Shown here piece by piece: positions 1-9,953 of a DNA stretch of 64,000 nucleotides. The notes under the pieces were generated by a model. The model was not told where the DNA came from. It was given only the letters and a program-made list of their open reading frames with translations, and searched no databases. Position 1 is the stretch's first letter, and each line of letters starts with the position of its first letter. Made by a program: the position numbers and the translations under genes. This stretch comes from Laguncularia racemosa (Eukaryota > Streptophyta > Magnoliopsida > Myrtales > Combretaceae), in the NCBI GenBank assembly GCA_037954665.1, contig JBBMOL010000200.1, positions 186,001 through 250,000 on the forward strand. The letters run 5' to 3'.

Positions 1-1
1 T

Positions 2-280
2 ACAAATCCTATGGCCACATTGAATAAGTTAATCCCACACAATGATAAATATGAGATGGGTGATTTGATGCAACTAGAAAAGATACCACCAATTCCTATT
101 TTGGGTAAGATCAATTCAACACAAGAACTCGTCATGATACATCCTACAGTTGATATTGTTGGAAAATTTTCTGAATACACTACAAGGCATATATGGAACA
201 ACCATAAAATTTTGTCTCATGGAGTTGATGTCAATTCATTAGAACCTACTACAAACACATCTAAGGATATAGGTAATTAG
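2..280 (+). CDS. 3' end of an unrecognised reading frame (partial at window edge)
   Basis: The frame is open from the first complete codon at the left edge, and the ATG at position 11 is probably internal, so this is best read as the C-terminal part of a longer protein or a last exon. The visible ~92 residues have no signal peptide or membrane segment. The composition is ordinary for a soluble protein, with PPIPILGKI and GKFSEYTTRHIWNNH as the most distinctive stretches, and it ends at TAG 278-280. I do not recognise the family. It could be a real cellular gene end or a transposon-captured fragment, and no neighbour within the window helps decide. Confidence 0.35.
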   Translation, partial: TNPMATLNKLIPHNDKYEMGDLMQLEKIPPIPILGKINSTQELVMIHPTVDIVGKFSEYTTRHIWNNHKILSHGVDVNSLEPTTNTSKDIGN

Positions 281-2251
281 CATCTTTTCCAATTTTCCCA
301 ATCATCATTTCCATATCATATTTCGAAGGCATCTCACATTGTGTTTCATTTTCTGTCATATCATATAAAGGGAGGCTCGTAGCCTTACAATTTTACGATA
401 AGACATTATAGGGATAGGACATGGAATGGGTGATCTCTAGATGTCGTTTTTGTTCTTCAACCTTGAGGACATAGAATGGGCATAACAATTTTTTTTTCTT
501 TTTCTTAAAACTTCCAGACAAGGTTTGCATCAAGAATGGGTCGAATATTACATATTAGGAAATAAATAAATAAATATACAAAAAAATAGTTAGAAAATTA
601 GTAGCTACTTTTTAGTTAGTTAGTTAGTTAAAACGATTTAGAAAGTATAAATAGAAGTCTTATTATACATAGTTGGCATCCGATTGCATAATCAAGAAAA
701 TGACATATCTTCTTCATCTTCAAGAAGCCTCTAGAAGACTTCCTTATTTCGAATCAAGAAAAATATTAGTAGTAGAATATCGTTACAATATCAATAACAA
801 TCAACAGTAACAATGACAATCATCTATAAGATGCATAAAATATTCTAACCTATCATTTAAGGAACATGAGATACTAATAAATCATCATTAATAGTAAAAG
901 TATAAATTTAACGAAGTGTCGTAATGCTTTATTTTTATAAAACTTTTTACCATCCTTAACTAAGTTGTACTTATTGGTGAATCCAATTGTAGTAGTGATC
1001 ATATTATTAAGGTTTACATTGTTGCTTGCTCTCTAGTTCACTAGATTATTATTTTCCTTTATATGATTAATGTTGTTACTCCTATAAATATGTGACTTGT
1101 AATTGTATAATGTTATATTAGAGATCTAATTAGATAAGATTTCTTTGAGTCTATCCTTTTAATGAATTTACCATTCTTATGATTACTTTGTAGTTAGAAA
1201 ATGAAAACCCCCTCTTTATCCATATCACTCTTCTAACTCGAGTATGGCAGATCCAGGTTTGATTATTCATTATTGGTAGCCTTATTGTAAAACTGAAATT
1301 TGGTTTAATTAAGAAAATACATCAAACTAAATCAAATTGAACCATCATTATCAACATATCAAAGTTTGCTTAATTAAACATACACCACTTGGGAGCTCAC
1401 TCACCAAATCAATTTTAATGTGTGGATCTTTCCTTATACACTTGTTAGAATCAAACAAAGGTGGCCAATCCAATCGAGGTAACCTACAATGCATGCCTAA
1501 CCAGGCTAGTCAAGTCAGCAACTCAATTATAAAGGATCAAGGATTCAAAATTCTTTGCTCCAACCATGTTGTTTTGTATTAGAAAATCAAGCTAACTAAT
1601 CATACTAAATTGATTCATTTGTCAATTTTCAAATAGAAGTGAAAATATAAATTTAAAATTTGAAGTAATGTTGCTACTTAATATATGTTTATATTAGTAG
1701 TATTAAAAATTTTCATTAGTGAATATAAATTGTGTTTTTAAATTTTGTTAAGATATCTTAAGTATAAATTGACACTTTTAATAATTACAATTCTTGGCCA
1801 AAAAAAAAATTACGATTAAAACACGTATAACAATTTACATATTCATTTACCATTGCTCAATCTAGAAAAATCCTCAACCCTTGATCCCTAACCTTGTTCA
1901 TACCAATGACTGATGTCGGTTTTAACTTCACTAAGTAATGATATTGGCCACCCATTCATAACTTCTAGATGTGTGATATATGTGTGTTGAAGGACCACAA
2001 ACACAATGTAACAACAAGACAATTACTAAAACTACCAACTAATTAATTAACACTATGCATGATTAAACTTCTTTTACATGGTCGAATTATATAGAAGGCC
2101 TTATATACTTTAAGCATTTTATATTAAATTCTGTAAAATCAGACGTTGATATGAAATTCATATAACTCACATGGTAGCATTCGTAGCAATGTAATGAAAC
2201 TTCATGCTGTAACGATTTTAACATCGATTAAAAAAATAAAAATAAAAAAAG
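281..2251. other. Intergenic, AT-rich, no gene seen
   Basis: No coding signal or structured repeat was found apart from a short TTAG tetranucleotide run near 612-632 and homopolymer tracts. Short open frames such as the one at 1337-1582 have no recognisable domain and look like chance. Confidence 0.5.
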
Positions 2252-2259
2252 GGAGAAAG
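2252..2259. repeat. Left target site duplication of hAT-1 (degenerate)
   Basis: GGAGAAAG here corresponds to TAAGAAAG at 8031-8038, six of eight bases, immediately outside the two hAT-1 ends. hAT elements make 8-bp duplications, and the mismatches fit an old insertion. Confidence 0.6.
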
Positions 2260-2420
2260 TAGGGATGTAAGCAGGACGAGTTTGGGCCGGGATCAGTAAT
2301 CCCATTTCCCGTCCCATTATCCTATGGGGATTCCCAAACCCTACGGGGTTTTTTATAAAATAACCGCTACCCTTCCCAAACCCTATAGGATTTGAATAAG
2401 TAACCTGAAACCCGTTCCAA
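2260..2420. repeat. hAT-1 left terminal and subterminal region
   Basis: It contains the terminal inverted repeat (2260-2277) and two copies of a CCCAAACCCTA-type motif (about 2334-2344 and 2374-2390). These are likely transposase-binding subterminal repeats. The same motif occurs in the same orientation at the right end (7083-7165). Confidence 0.7.
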
Positions 2421-2824
2421 ACTCATTAGAATTTTTTTTTAAATAATTCTATTATTAATTTAAAATTTTTACTTATTCATTATGTTATTTTTATAAAACA
2501 TAGCTTATGTTCTTAAAAATAAATAATATTTGCACTTTCAATGTATTTAAATATATGTATTTTAATATTATTTGAAAATCTATATGTTGATAAATAAAGT
2601 TGTCGACATAAAAATATTTTTAATTATAATAAAATAAAATAACTATACCAATCGTGTAACTTAATAAATAACACAAAAAAATACAGTTAACAAGTCTTAA
2701 TAAAAATAAAAAAATTCTAAACACATATAGAAAAAATATTAATCTTATATTTTTTGGAATTCTTACTTGACAATTGATTCTCAGTGTCTTCAAATCCCAT
2801 CTTCTTCATCATCTATTTTTGAAC

Positions 2825-5036
2825 CTATCGAAAGGGAGAAAAGACACCATAAAACACATTAGAGATTATACATATAATAGTTGCTCCATGTATAAAAGAA
2901 CTTATTATTGTATAATCAAAATTTTTACCTCTTATCTCATTTGATGACCAACTTTGACTGCACATCAATGCTTCTATTGTACCAGAATTTAGTCTGCTTC
3001 TATGTGAGTTAATTACTCGTCCACTAGTACTAAATGAAGACTCAGAAGCAACCGTAGACACAGGAATAGCTAACATATCTTTAGCTAGTTCTTGTAATGT
3101 AGGATATTTAATTCCATTTACTTTCTACCAGCTAAGAATATCAAAATCATCAGTCCAAGGTAACACAGCTTCTTCTAAATAGTGATCCAATTCCGACTTA
3201 ACTTGGCCATCAGTATTAATAATGCTCAAGAATTGCACCAACCTTGATTTTCTTAAAGAATCGAAAGGAACAATTTGGGTAGTTGTTGAAGTATTCTCAG
3301 AAGAACTACTACTATTACTATTCAAACCTTTAAAAAGTCGAGATCTATCCCTTAATTGATATTCATGAACTAACTCATAACAAATGTTTCTAACATTTTG
3401 AATATTTACAAATGCATTTACTCCATAAATAGAAGGAAACACAAAATCTAAGGCCTTCATCTTGAAACATGGATCCAAAATAGTACAAACAGTCATAATG
3501 ATATGTACATCACCCTAATATTTTTCAAACTTATCAAACATTTTCCCCACCATCATTCTAGTATTCACATCTGAAGAGCCTTTCCATTCAACCAATGATT
3601 CTCTAATCTCAAAAACCTTTTCAAAATAATAATTTGCAGTTGGATATTGGGTACTAGAAAAAATATTGGTTACCTCATAAAAGATCGCTAGCTTCTGGCA
3701 AATTGCTTCTGTTACCTCCCAATCATCATCGGTGGGAAGACATTTATAATGTCTATCCATAAATTGAACTCTATAAAAAAACTTCTTTGTATCCAATGGC
3801 TATTATCAACATGTCATATATAGAGTTTCATCGAGTTTTGCAATCTAAGGCAAGCTTTCTATCATATGGAATATCCAATTGCTTACATGCTTCTAAATTT
3901 CTTGACTCTTAATGGTGTCGCCAACCAAAATGCAACACTATCACGGACCTTCTCAATCGCACTTTCTATCACGACCACACCCTCCTTTACAATTAAGTTT
4001 AAAATATGCGCACAACAATGCATGTGTAGGACCTTTCCCCGAAGAATTAACTCATCTCTTCTTAATTTCATGGTCAAAGTTGTAATCATTGCATCATTCG
4101 TAGAATAATTATCTATAGTAATTGTAGATAATTTTTTATCTAATCCCCATCTCATCAACGAGTTAAACAAACAATTGGCAAGCACCTCATTTGTGTGTGG
4201 CGTTGGAACATACAAAAAATTGCATGAAAATATAAAAAACCTCAATATAAGATAATTTTCCATTATTGATTATGAAAAGATAATATATGTAAAGAATCTT
4301 ACTCCATGAGTCGATTTTAAAGTCTCCAATTATGATCAATGAAGTGTGCTGTAACAGTCATGTACCCCTTTTTCTGATTTGATGTCCATAAATCCGTTGT
4401 TATTGTAACTCGAGAATTTAGTACTTTTAACAACACTCTCAATTTTTCCTTCTCCCCATTATAAATGTTCATGATTTCCTTTTTCATGGTGTTCCGACTA
4501 ACATGCTTAAAAAGTGGTTGCATACTAAAATCCCTGAAATACTCATGCTCAACTATTGAAATGGGGTATTCATGAACAATTATTTCTTTTGCAAGTCTTT
4601 GCCTACAAATATCTTGATTGAAAGTCCAATTTCCTATGTTCAAACAACTCTCATTCTCATTTTGTCGTTTCTCAATGGATAGTAGGCATTGCCTTATGTC
4701 TTTCTGCTTCTTCATTTATATACACTTCTCCAAATGATTATGCAGATGCTTAGTTCCTTGTTTACTACCTGCTTTTAGTGTTTTAGAACAATGATTACAG
4801 ATAGCAACATCATCCCCATTAACCGTTTTTCTCACCATATCATTCCATACAAGAGAAGTCAACTTACGTTTATTGGGATTATCACATTGATCGACATTGC
4901 TTCCTACTTGAGAACTTGTTGTGCTTGTGGGATTTGTTGCCGGTACTTTTGTTTCAGATGCAAGTAATGGTAATGGACCTTCCTCTTCCTCAACATCAAT
5001 GGGATGTGCATCAATGGGCATATCAAATTCATCCAT
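2825..5036 (-). pseudogene. hAT transposase (BED finger, RNase H-like core, hAT dimerisation domain), broken
   Basis: Reading the minus strand from Met at 5036, the order matches plant hAT transposases of the RICESLEEPER/DAYSLEEPER type. A BED zinc finger comes first (ICNHC then HLHNHLEKC, about 4720-4800), then the first catalytic Asp region (TTDLWTSNQ, about 4370-4390), the TIDN and CCAHILNL motifs (about 3990-4130), a DUF4413-like segment (3125-3796), and the C-terminal dimerisation domain (VSTVASESSFS then EALMCSQSW, about 2950-3070). Breaks are TAA at 4716-4718, a frameshift near 3890-3905, TGA at 3828-3830 in the conserved TRWNS motif, and TAG at 3515-3517 and 3125-3127, both at expected Trp. 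A short intron or insertion lies at about 4264-4316. Start: Met at 5036 directly follows a good splice acceptor (5040-5039), so I prefer it to the upstream Met at 5120. GT at 2928-2927 and AG after a pyrimidine tract near 2825 could bound a small 3' intron. Confidence 0.9.
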
Positions 5037-5563
5037 TTCTATATTATATAAAAGTAAACAAAAATAACATTCATCTTCAACATAAATACATGTGCCAGCA
5101 AGTATGAAAACAAAATACAAATAAAAGAATCAGATGCATAATCCTCCATCGATGACACCACAATAAGACATTAAATAGAACGAATACAAAAGTTTTGCAG
5201 ATAAAATGCATTATGGTAAATCATGTGGCTACAATCACAAAAAAAGATATAGGCATCCTAAGAAATGAGTATTTGGGAGAAACAATGATCAAATAAAGAA
5301 AAAATTCCCATAAAATCAAGAGCATAAAAATCATTTATTAGTAACCACTTTCCTTTGCAAATTTGCCTAGGTAGAGAATGCAATATACAACGCATAGGAA
5401 GAGAGAAAGGCATACAGTATAAGGATCATGCATCTAATGTTGTAATGAGCAATACGATACTAAATTTAGCATAATTCCTTAAACAAAATACAAAATTCAC
5501 CTAATTAATTCTTCTTGCCAAAAAATGATGTCAGTTAATTTAGTATACAACATCAAAACTTCG

Positions 5564-5663
5564 GAAATCCAGTTTCCAAATTCGTAAGTTAGCCAATGGT
5601 TTAAGTTGTGATTCAGAAATCCAGTTTCTAAATTCATAAGTTAGCCAATTGGTAAGTACAAAT
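5564..5663. repeat. Two tandem copies of a 52-bp unit
   Basis: GAAATCCAGTTTC begins at 5564 and again at 5616, and both copies continue through AAGTTAGCCAAT. The copies differ by a few transitions. The array lies in the putative hAT-1 intron. Confidence 0.75.
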
Positions 5664-5822
5664 TAACACTTGTATTTCTGATGAATTCTAGTGGTGTATG
5701 TAACAAATTGATGTTATTTTGAAGAGTTTTGATACTTGAAAGAAAAAAATATTTTAGTTTTTGGACTAAGGACCACTATTTTGAGAGAAGATATCAACTT
5801 AGATTGAGATCGGATAAGAAAA

Positions 5823-6075
5823 CACGAAGAAAAATGCTTTTTGGAAGAAACAAGAGAAGAGCACGGCCGTATGTCAAGGAAACACGCCCACAGAAGCACA
5901 CACGGTTGAAGGCACGACCGTGTGTTAAGCTTGGAAATCCACAGAAGCACATATGGTTAAGTATACGGTTGAAGGCACGGCTGTATGTTGAGCTTGGAAA
6001 ATCCACAGAAGCACACACAGTTGAGTACATGGTCTAAGGCACGTCGTGTGTTATTTGCGTGGGTTTTACACACAC
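5823..6075. repeat. CACGGCCGTG-rich repeat, copy A
   Basis: It starts with TGCTTTTTGGAAGAAA and contains two or three imperfect internal repeats of GGTTGAAGGCACG followed by CTTGGAAAATCCACAGAAGC. A shorter second copy lies at 6684-6845. Chains of CACGGCCGTG-like palindromes are common in plant LTR sequences, so this may be an old retroelement fragment inside hAT-1. Confidence 0.65.
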
Positions 6076-6243
6076 GGCTGTGTGAGAGAGGCAAGTGACA
6101 AAAAATTAATATGAAGGAAAGCGAATTCCTAATCCAGTAACCAATTTTTTACGTTTTCTCATTTGATCTTAATAGAAAAGCCTATAATAACAGATAATAG
6201 TATAACATCATCATAGCTCAAAAGATAACAATCTCCCAATACC

Positions 6244-6363
6244 TGACAGTGCGAGCGAGTGCGATGGTGGCCAAACGAGATCGAGCTGATGCTGATGCGT
6301 GTGATGAGCGACAACAAGAACGGGATCGAGTTCCAATTCCAGCTAGATCTAGGGTTTCTACAG
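6244..6363 (-). other. Putative 5' untranslated exon of hAT-1 transposase
   Basis: Minus-strand sequence including AAACCCTAGATCTAGCTGG and GATCTCGTTTGGCC is markedly less AT-rich than its surroundings and ends at CAG|GTATTG. An exon here, spliced to 5038, is the usual layout for plant hAT genes. The 5' limit is a guess. Confidence 0.4.
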
Positions 6364-6683
6364 TTGCGTCTTAAATTTCGAGTGGAGGTGGACCGTACAC
6401 GTCGAGTGGAAGTGGACTGTGATTGTGAGTTGAGTTAGGAGTGGACCGTGGTCGTGGTCGTGCCGTCGTGGGTGGGTGGCTCAGTTCGTTGTATGTCACT
6501 ATGTCTGTGTGGTGAAACATGAAAACGAGTACCATAGTGCAAGTCATGTCTACGGCCTGTGGCTCTGTGCAATGCTGAAGAGTCAAGTTCTCAACTGTGA
6601 CATGTGTTTGTGTGTATGTTGTCTCAGTCACTCAGTCTCATTGTTGCTACTCACTATGTATGTGTCTGTCTACAGCACAGACA

Positions 6684-6845
6684 AATGTGCTTTTTGGAAG
6701 AAATAGGGGAAGAGCACGGTCGTGTGTCAAGGAAACACGCCCATAGAAGCACACACAATTGAACACACGGTTGAAGGCACAACCGTGTGTTGAGCTTGGA
6801 AAATCCACAAAAGCATACACGATTGAGTACACGGTCTGAGAGTGC
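6684..6845. repeat. CACGGCCGTG-rich repeat, copy B
   Basis: It matches copy A from TGCTTTTTGGAAGAAA through AAGGAAACACGCCCA and the GGTTGAAGGCAC / GAGCTTGGAAAATCCAC blocks, in the same orientation. It ends near the GAGTACACGGTCTGAG that also closes copy A. Confidence 0.65.
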
Positions 6846-7014
6846 TGTTGATTGTATAGGAGTGGACTGGAGTCGGTGTGACAAATTTAATTGACAATGT
6901 GTAGTGCAGGTGCAGTGTGTTGTGCTGTGTTTGTGTTTTGTGAGAACTATATTGTTCACTATAGTAATCCTTTAAAATTTTTTATTAAATATATAATAAT
7001 ATAATTTATTAACT

Positions 7015-7018
<4 letters not shown>

Positions 7019-7045
<27 letters not shown>
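7019..7045. repeat. (TA)n microsatellite
   Basis: Uninterrupted TA dinucleotides, about 13 units, inside hAT-1. Confidence 0.9.
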
Positions 7046-7047
<2 letters not shown>

Positions 7048-7158
7048 TAACGGGTTTAGGATCCGAACGGTTTAACGTTTGTCCCACTACCCTTCCCAAA
7101 CCCTATAGGGTTTTTTAAATGAAACTCATAACCCGTCCCAAACCCTATAGGGTAGTAC

Positions 7159-7166
7159 CCTATAGG
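7159..7166. repeat. Target duplication CCTATAGG, left copy
   Basis: Identical to 7964-7971. It flanks the nested 797-bp hAT exactly. The target is a palindrome that is part of hAT-1's own subterminal repeat. Confidence 0.9.
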
Positions 7167-7963
7167 TAGGGGTGGTAATTGAGGGGCGGGCCACTTTGAC
7201 TAGCACTCGCGTGACCTGCGGGGCAGGGCGGGCAAGTTCCCACGGGCGCAGGTTGGCCTGCAAACCAGAAAAAAAAAATTGCTGAAGTGATGATGATGAC
7301 TGAGGACTGAGGACTAACGGTGACAACTAACGAGGACTGAGGACGGACTCCGGAGCAGTCGAGGCAAGGACAACTAAGGACTAACAGTGATGACTGACGA
7401 TGCCGACGTCGACAGAAGTGACAATGACGAGACGAGGAGTTGAGGACGACGTCGACTGAAGTGATCGCATCGCCGTCCGCAACAGCCTACACACACCCAC
7501 ACCATCATGGGCGTCACATACTGACACTCCCTTGTTCGTCGAGGGACGAGAAGGATGAGGAGTCCTTAGGTAGATGTAAGTCTAAGTACGTGCGCAGGGT
7601 ACGTCAGGACATGGTACGTGTTCGTCGAGGACTATCGTCTCCGGTTTGTGACTGAGTGTGGAGGGATTAGGGAGGAGTCGAGGCGAGGACGACGGTCGAC
7701 GGACGAGCAAGGAGTCGAGGTAAGGACGATGGTCGACGAACGACCTACGGGCCGGTGCGGGTCGTCGCACAGGTCATCGTAAGTTCCACTTCCACAGGCC
7801 ACTGCGAGTCATCGCGTGCCAGCCCGCATTGGCCCGCGGAGCGGGGCAGGCTAATTTTGCTAACCCGCGAGACTTGCGGGCCACTGCGAGTTAGCCCGTG
7901 ATGACCCGTAGGCCGGTGCGGGTCAAGGCAGGCCAACCCATTTGGCCCACATTATCGAGCCTA
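7167..7963. mobile_element. Nested GC-rich non-autonomous hAT element (797 bp)
   Basis: The ends are TAGGGGTGGTAAT on the left and TAGGCTCGATAAT on the right (reverse complement), 9 of 13 matching, with perfect 8-bp CCTATAGG duplications outside. The interior is strikingly GC-rich against a very AT-rich background. GGGCGGGCC-like blocks sit near both ends, and the middle holds loosely repeated GAGGACNGA / CGACGA stretches. No transposase reading frame is present, so mobility would need an enzyme in trans. The short open frames on both strands look like by-products of base composition. Confidence 0.85.
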
Positions 7964-7971
7964 CCTATAGG
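7964..7971. repeat. Target duplication CCTATAGG, right copy
   Basis: Right-hand partner of 7159-7166, directly after the nested element. Confidence 0.9.
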
Positions 7972-8030
7972 GTTTTCAGTGAGACGGGTGGGTCGGGAAC
8001 TCAACAAAACCAGTCCCGTTGACATCTTTA

Positions 8031-8038
8031 TAAGAAAG
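8031..8038. repeat. Right target site duplication of hAT-1 (degenerate)
   Basis: TAAGAAAG, six of eight bases matching 2252-2259. Confidence 0.6.
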
Positions 8039-9713
8039 CATGATTTTTTAAAAGCACCTCTGCAATAATTATCGTTCTTTTAAGTAAGTTGAGTGAGTTA
8101 AAGCAAACCAAGAAACATCCACATTCAAATCCAAATTAGATAAACTTTTTTATATGTAGATTATTTTAAAAGATAATAAATGGATGAAATTATAACCAAT
8201 CCAAAGTAGATTAGTTTTATACGATAGGATAACAACAAATTTTTGAAAAAGAAAGATGAAATCAATGGGGTCCCAGGTTTTAAAAAATGGCATGTGTAAC
8301 GCCATCGACTCATGCATTGGGACAAGGAACAAGTTGTTCATGTTGTCGCATGGTGTTTTATAAAATGAAAGCAGCTTCACCGTGAAGAACGGTCCTCGTA
8401 CCCACAAAAACCACGCCTATCCTCTCTCTTCAGTCTTTACTATTATCGATAACTCCACTTTCTTTATTCACGCGTGAAGTAACCACTCGATTTTTCTTGG
8501 TTCAACACTACCTTGGAGACTGAGACTGACGCTCACCAGAAGAGAGTGAAAGATGAAAGTAATATATATATATATATAAGTACAAGCATTTAAAGCGACA
8601 TTCAAACCACGATTTACTGTAGTGGTACGGAATACGGAAAGAAGATCCTTCCGGTTATTCAAACACCGCACACCCCCAGCCCCAGCCCCAGCCCCACCCC
8701 ACCCCCGGTTACGTCATCTTATTTTTACACCTCCACTTACTCGTATTTACTTCCGTGGCCAATTACTCCATCACTTCTCTCTTTTTTCATTTTTCTTTTT
8801 TCTGTCATTCAGTTAAGCACCCGAAATATATATGCTTAAAAAAAACATCTTAAAGAGTTAAATGTACTAAATAGAAAAGGAATATAAAATGAAAGAAGAC
8901 TAAGGCTTTTAAATTAATTAATAAATATTATTAAAAATGTACAAATAAAAAAACTTACTATAGAGATTGTTGGTATAGTGCATTATGTAAATTTTTTTAA
9001 ATGATATCCCCACTTTCTTAATTATGCACTTACAACCTTCTCATGTGTATCTAGTCCTCCATTATAAAAGATTATAAGGGGTGTCTATGTAATTATGGTA
9101 TGTATATAAAAGTGTTTATGTTTATTCAAATTTTATTAGGGCTCCAAAGTTGCATCATAGGGTGTATATGTATAAATTAATAATAATAATAATAATAAGG
9201 TTTATCGAGGATCCAAGTTAGACCTAGGTGTGGTGGGAAGGTTTAGTGATGGAAGGGTTTAAGTTAAACTTGAACTCATGTCACGAAGAGAAGGTTTAGT
9301 CCTATTAGGGGTTTGATGATGGTAATGGTAGGACTGGTAGTAGATGTGGTGATCGTATTAGGCTATGATTGTGTGACTAAGATTTTCAAGGACAAAGGAT
9401 AAATGGAGAATGTAAATATGAATAGAGAAGGAATAGCAATTCCCATATTGTTATAATGAATTATTATTTCTAATTTAACAAGATATTTCTACCCTCACAT
9501 AATAGTAATTTACTCCAAGTAAATATTAAAATAGACATGTTCTAAGGAATAATGAGAAATAGAATGGTTTTCTCCTCACTATTCACCGAATGAACATATA
9601 ATAATGTATAAGATGTTAAAATATCTTAAGACTCTTATAATCTAATGATATAGATATTGATTTCTCAATAGGATAGATCTAGTGTGGATCCTCCTTCCCA
9701 ATTGCAATCATTA
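8039..9713. other. Intergenic region with simple repeats
   Basis: No gene is supported. A C-rich run with four CCCCAG/CCCCAC units sits at 8671-8706 and a (TAA)n run at about 9178-9198. Short frames at 8150-8407, 8468-8671 and 8622-8816 have no domain. Confidence 0.5.
8671..8706. repeat. CCCCAG/CCCCAC minisatellite, C-rich strand
   Basis: CCCCCAGCCCCAGCCCCAG-type run followed by CCCCACCCCACCCCC. The complementary strand has six short G-runs and could form a G-quadruplex. Confidence 0.8.
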
Positions 9714-9953
9714 AAAAAACAAAAACAAAAACAAAAAGATGTACATATATTGGTTTTTTGTATTGTTTTTACATTATTTGGAAATTGTGTGTTTGCTAAA
9801 ATTACATAAAAAAAATGAAAATATGATTATATATATATATATACTCATATTTTCATTTTTTTTTGTATGAAATTTTAGCAAACACACAATTTCCAATAAT
9901 GTAAAAACAATACACAAAATCGACATCTCTACATCTTTTTGTTTTTTTTTTTG
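9714..9953. repeat. Large near-perfect inverted repeat (fold-back, ~110-bp arms)
   Basis: The left arm from AAAGATGTA (about 9736) through TTGTTTTTACATTATT, GGAAATTGTGTGTTTGC and ATGAAAATATGA is repeated in reverse complement from about 9845 to 9945. Arms are roughly 88 per cent identical by eye and meet at a short AT-rich loop near 9831-9842. Outer edges are A-rich and T-rich runs. It could be a MITE without clear target duplication, or a hairpin transcript locus. No coding capacity. Confidence 0.85.

Larger units (their letters stand above)
5039..6243 (-). other. Putative first intron of the hAT-1 transposase gene
   Basis: On the minus strand CAG|GTATTG at 6243-6241 is a consensus donor, and TATAATATAG at 5040-5039 is an acceptor two bases before the transposase Met. 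The span holds two short repeat families and no open frame of interest. The intron is inferred from splice consensus and family gene structure only. Confidence 0.5.
2260..8030 (-). mobile_element. hAT-1, hAT-superfamily DNA transposon with Tam3-like ends
   Basis: The left end reads TAGGGATGTAAGCAGGAC. The right end, reverse complemented, reads TAAAGATGTCAACGGGAC, giving 13 of 18 matches and closely resembling the Tam3/Ac type of hAT terminus. A degenerate 8-bp duplication flanks it. Inside, on the minus strand, lie a broken hAT transposase (2825-5036), a putative untranslated first exon (6244-6363), subterminal motifs of the form CCCAAACCCTATAGG at both ends, and a later non-autonomous hAT at 7167-7963. 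Without that insertion and its extra target copy the element is about 4.97 kb, normal for an autonomous hAT. It cannot be autonomous now because the transposase has several stops and at least one frameshift. Confidence 0.85.

Noticed and set aside
3866..4108. Plus-strand open frame within the hAT-1 transposase
   Set aside because: Antisense shadow of a clearly recognisable transposase segment on the minus strand.
5729..6037. Arg/Lys-rich plus-strand frame and overlapping minus-strand frames
   Set aside because: All frames arise from the CACGGCCGTG repeat block, and opposite strands are equally open. No domain.
7126..7936. Several open frames on both strands of the GC-rich segment
   Set aside because: High G+C content lowers stop frequency by chance. 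The segment is a non-autonomous hAT with defined ends.
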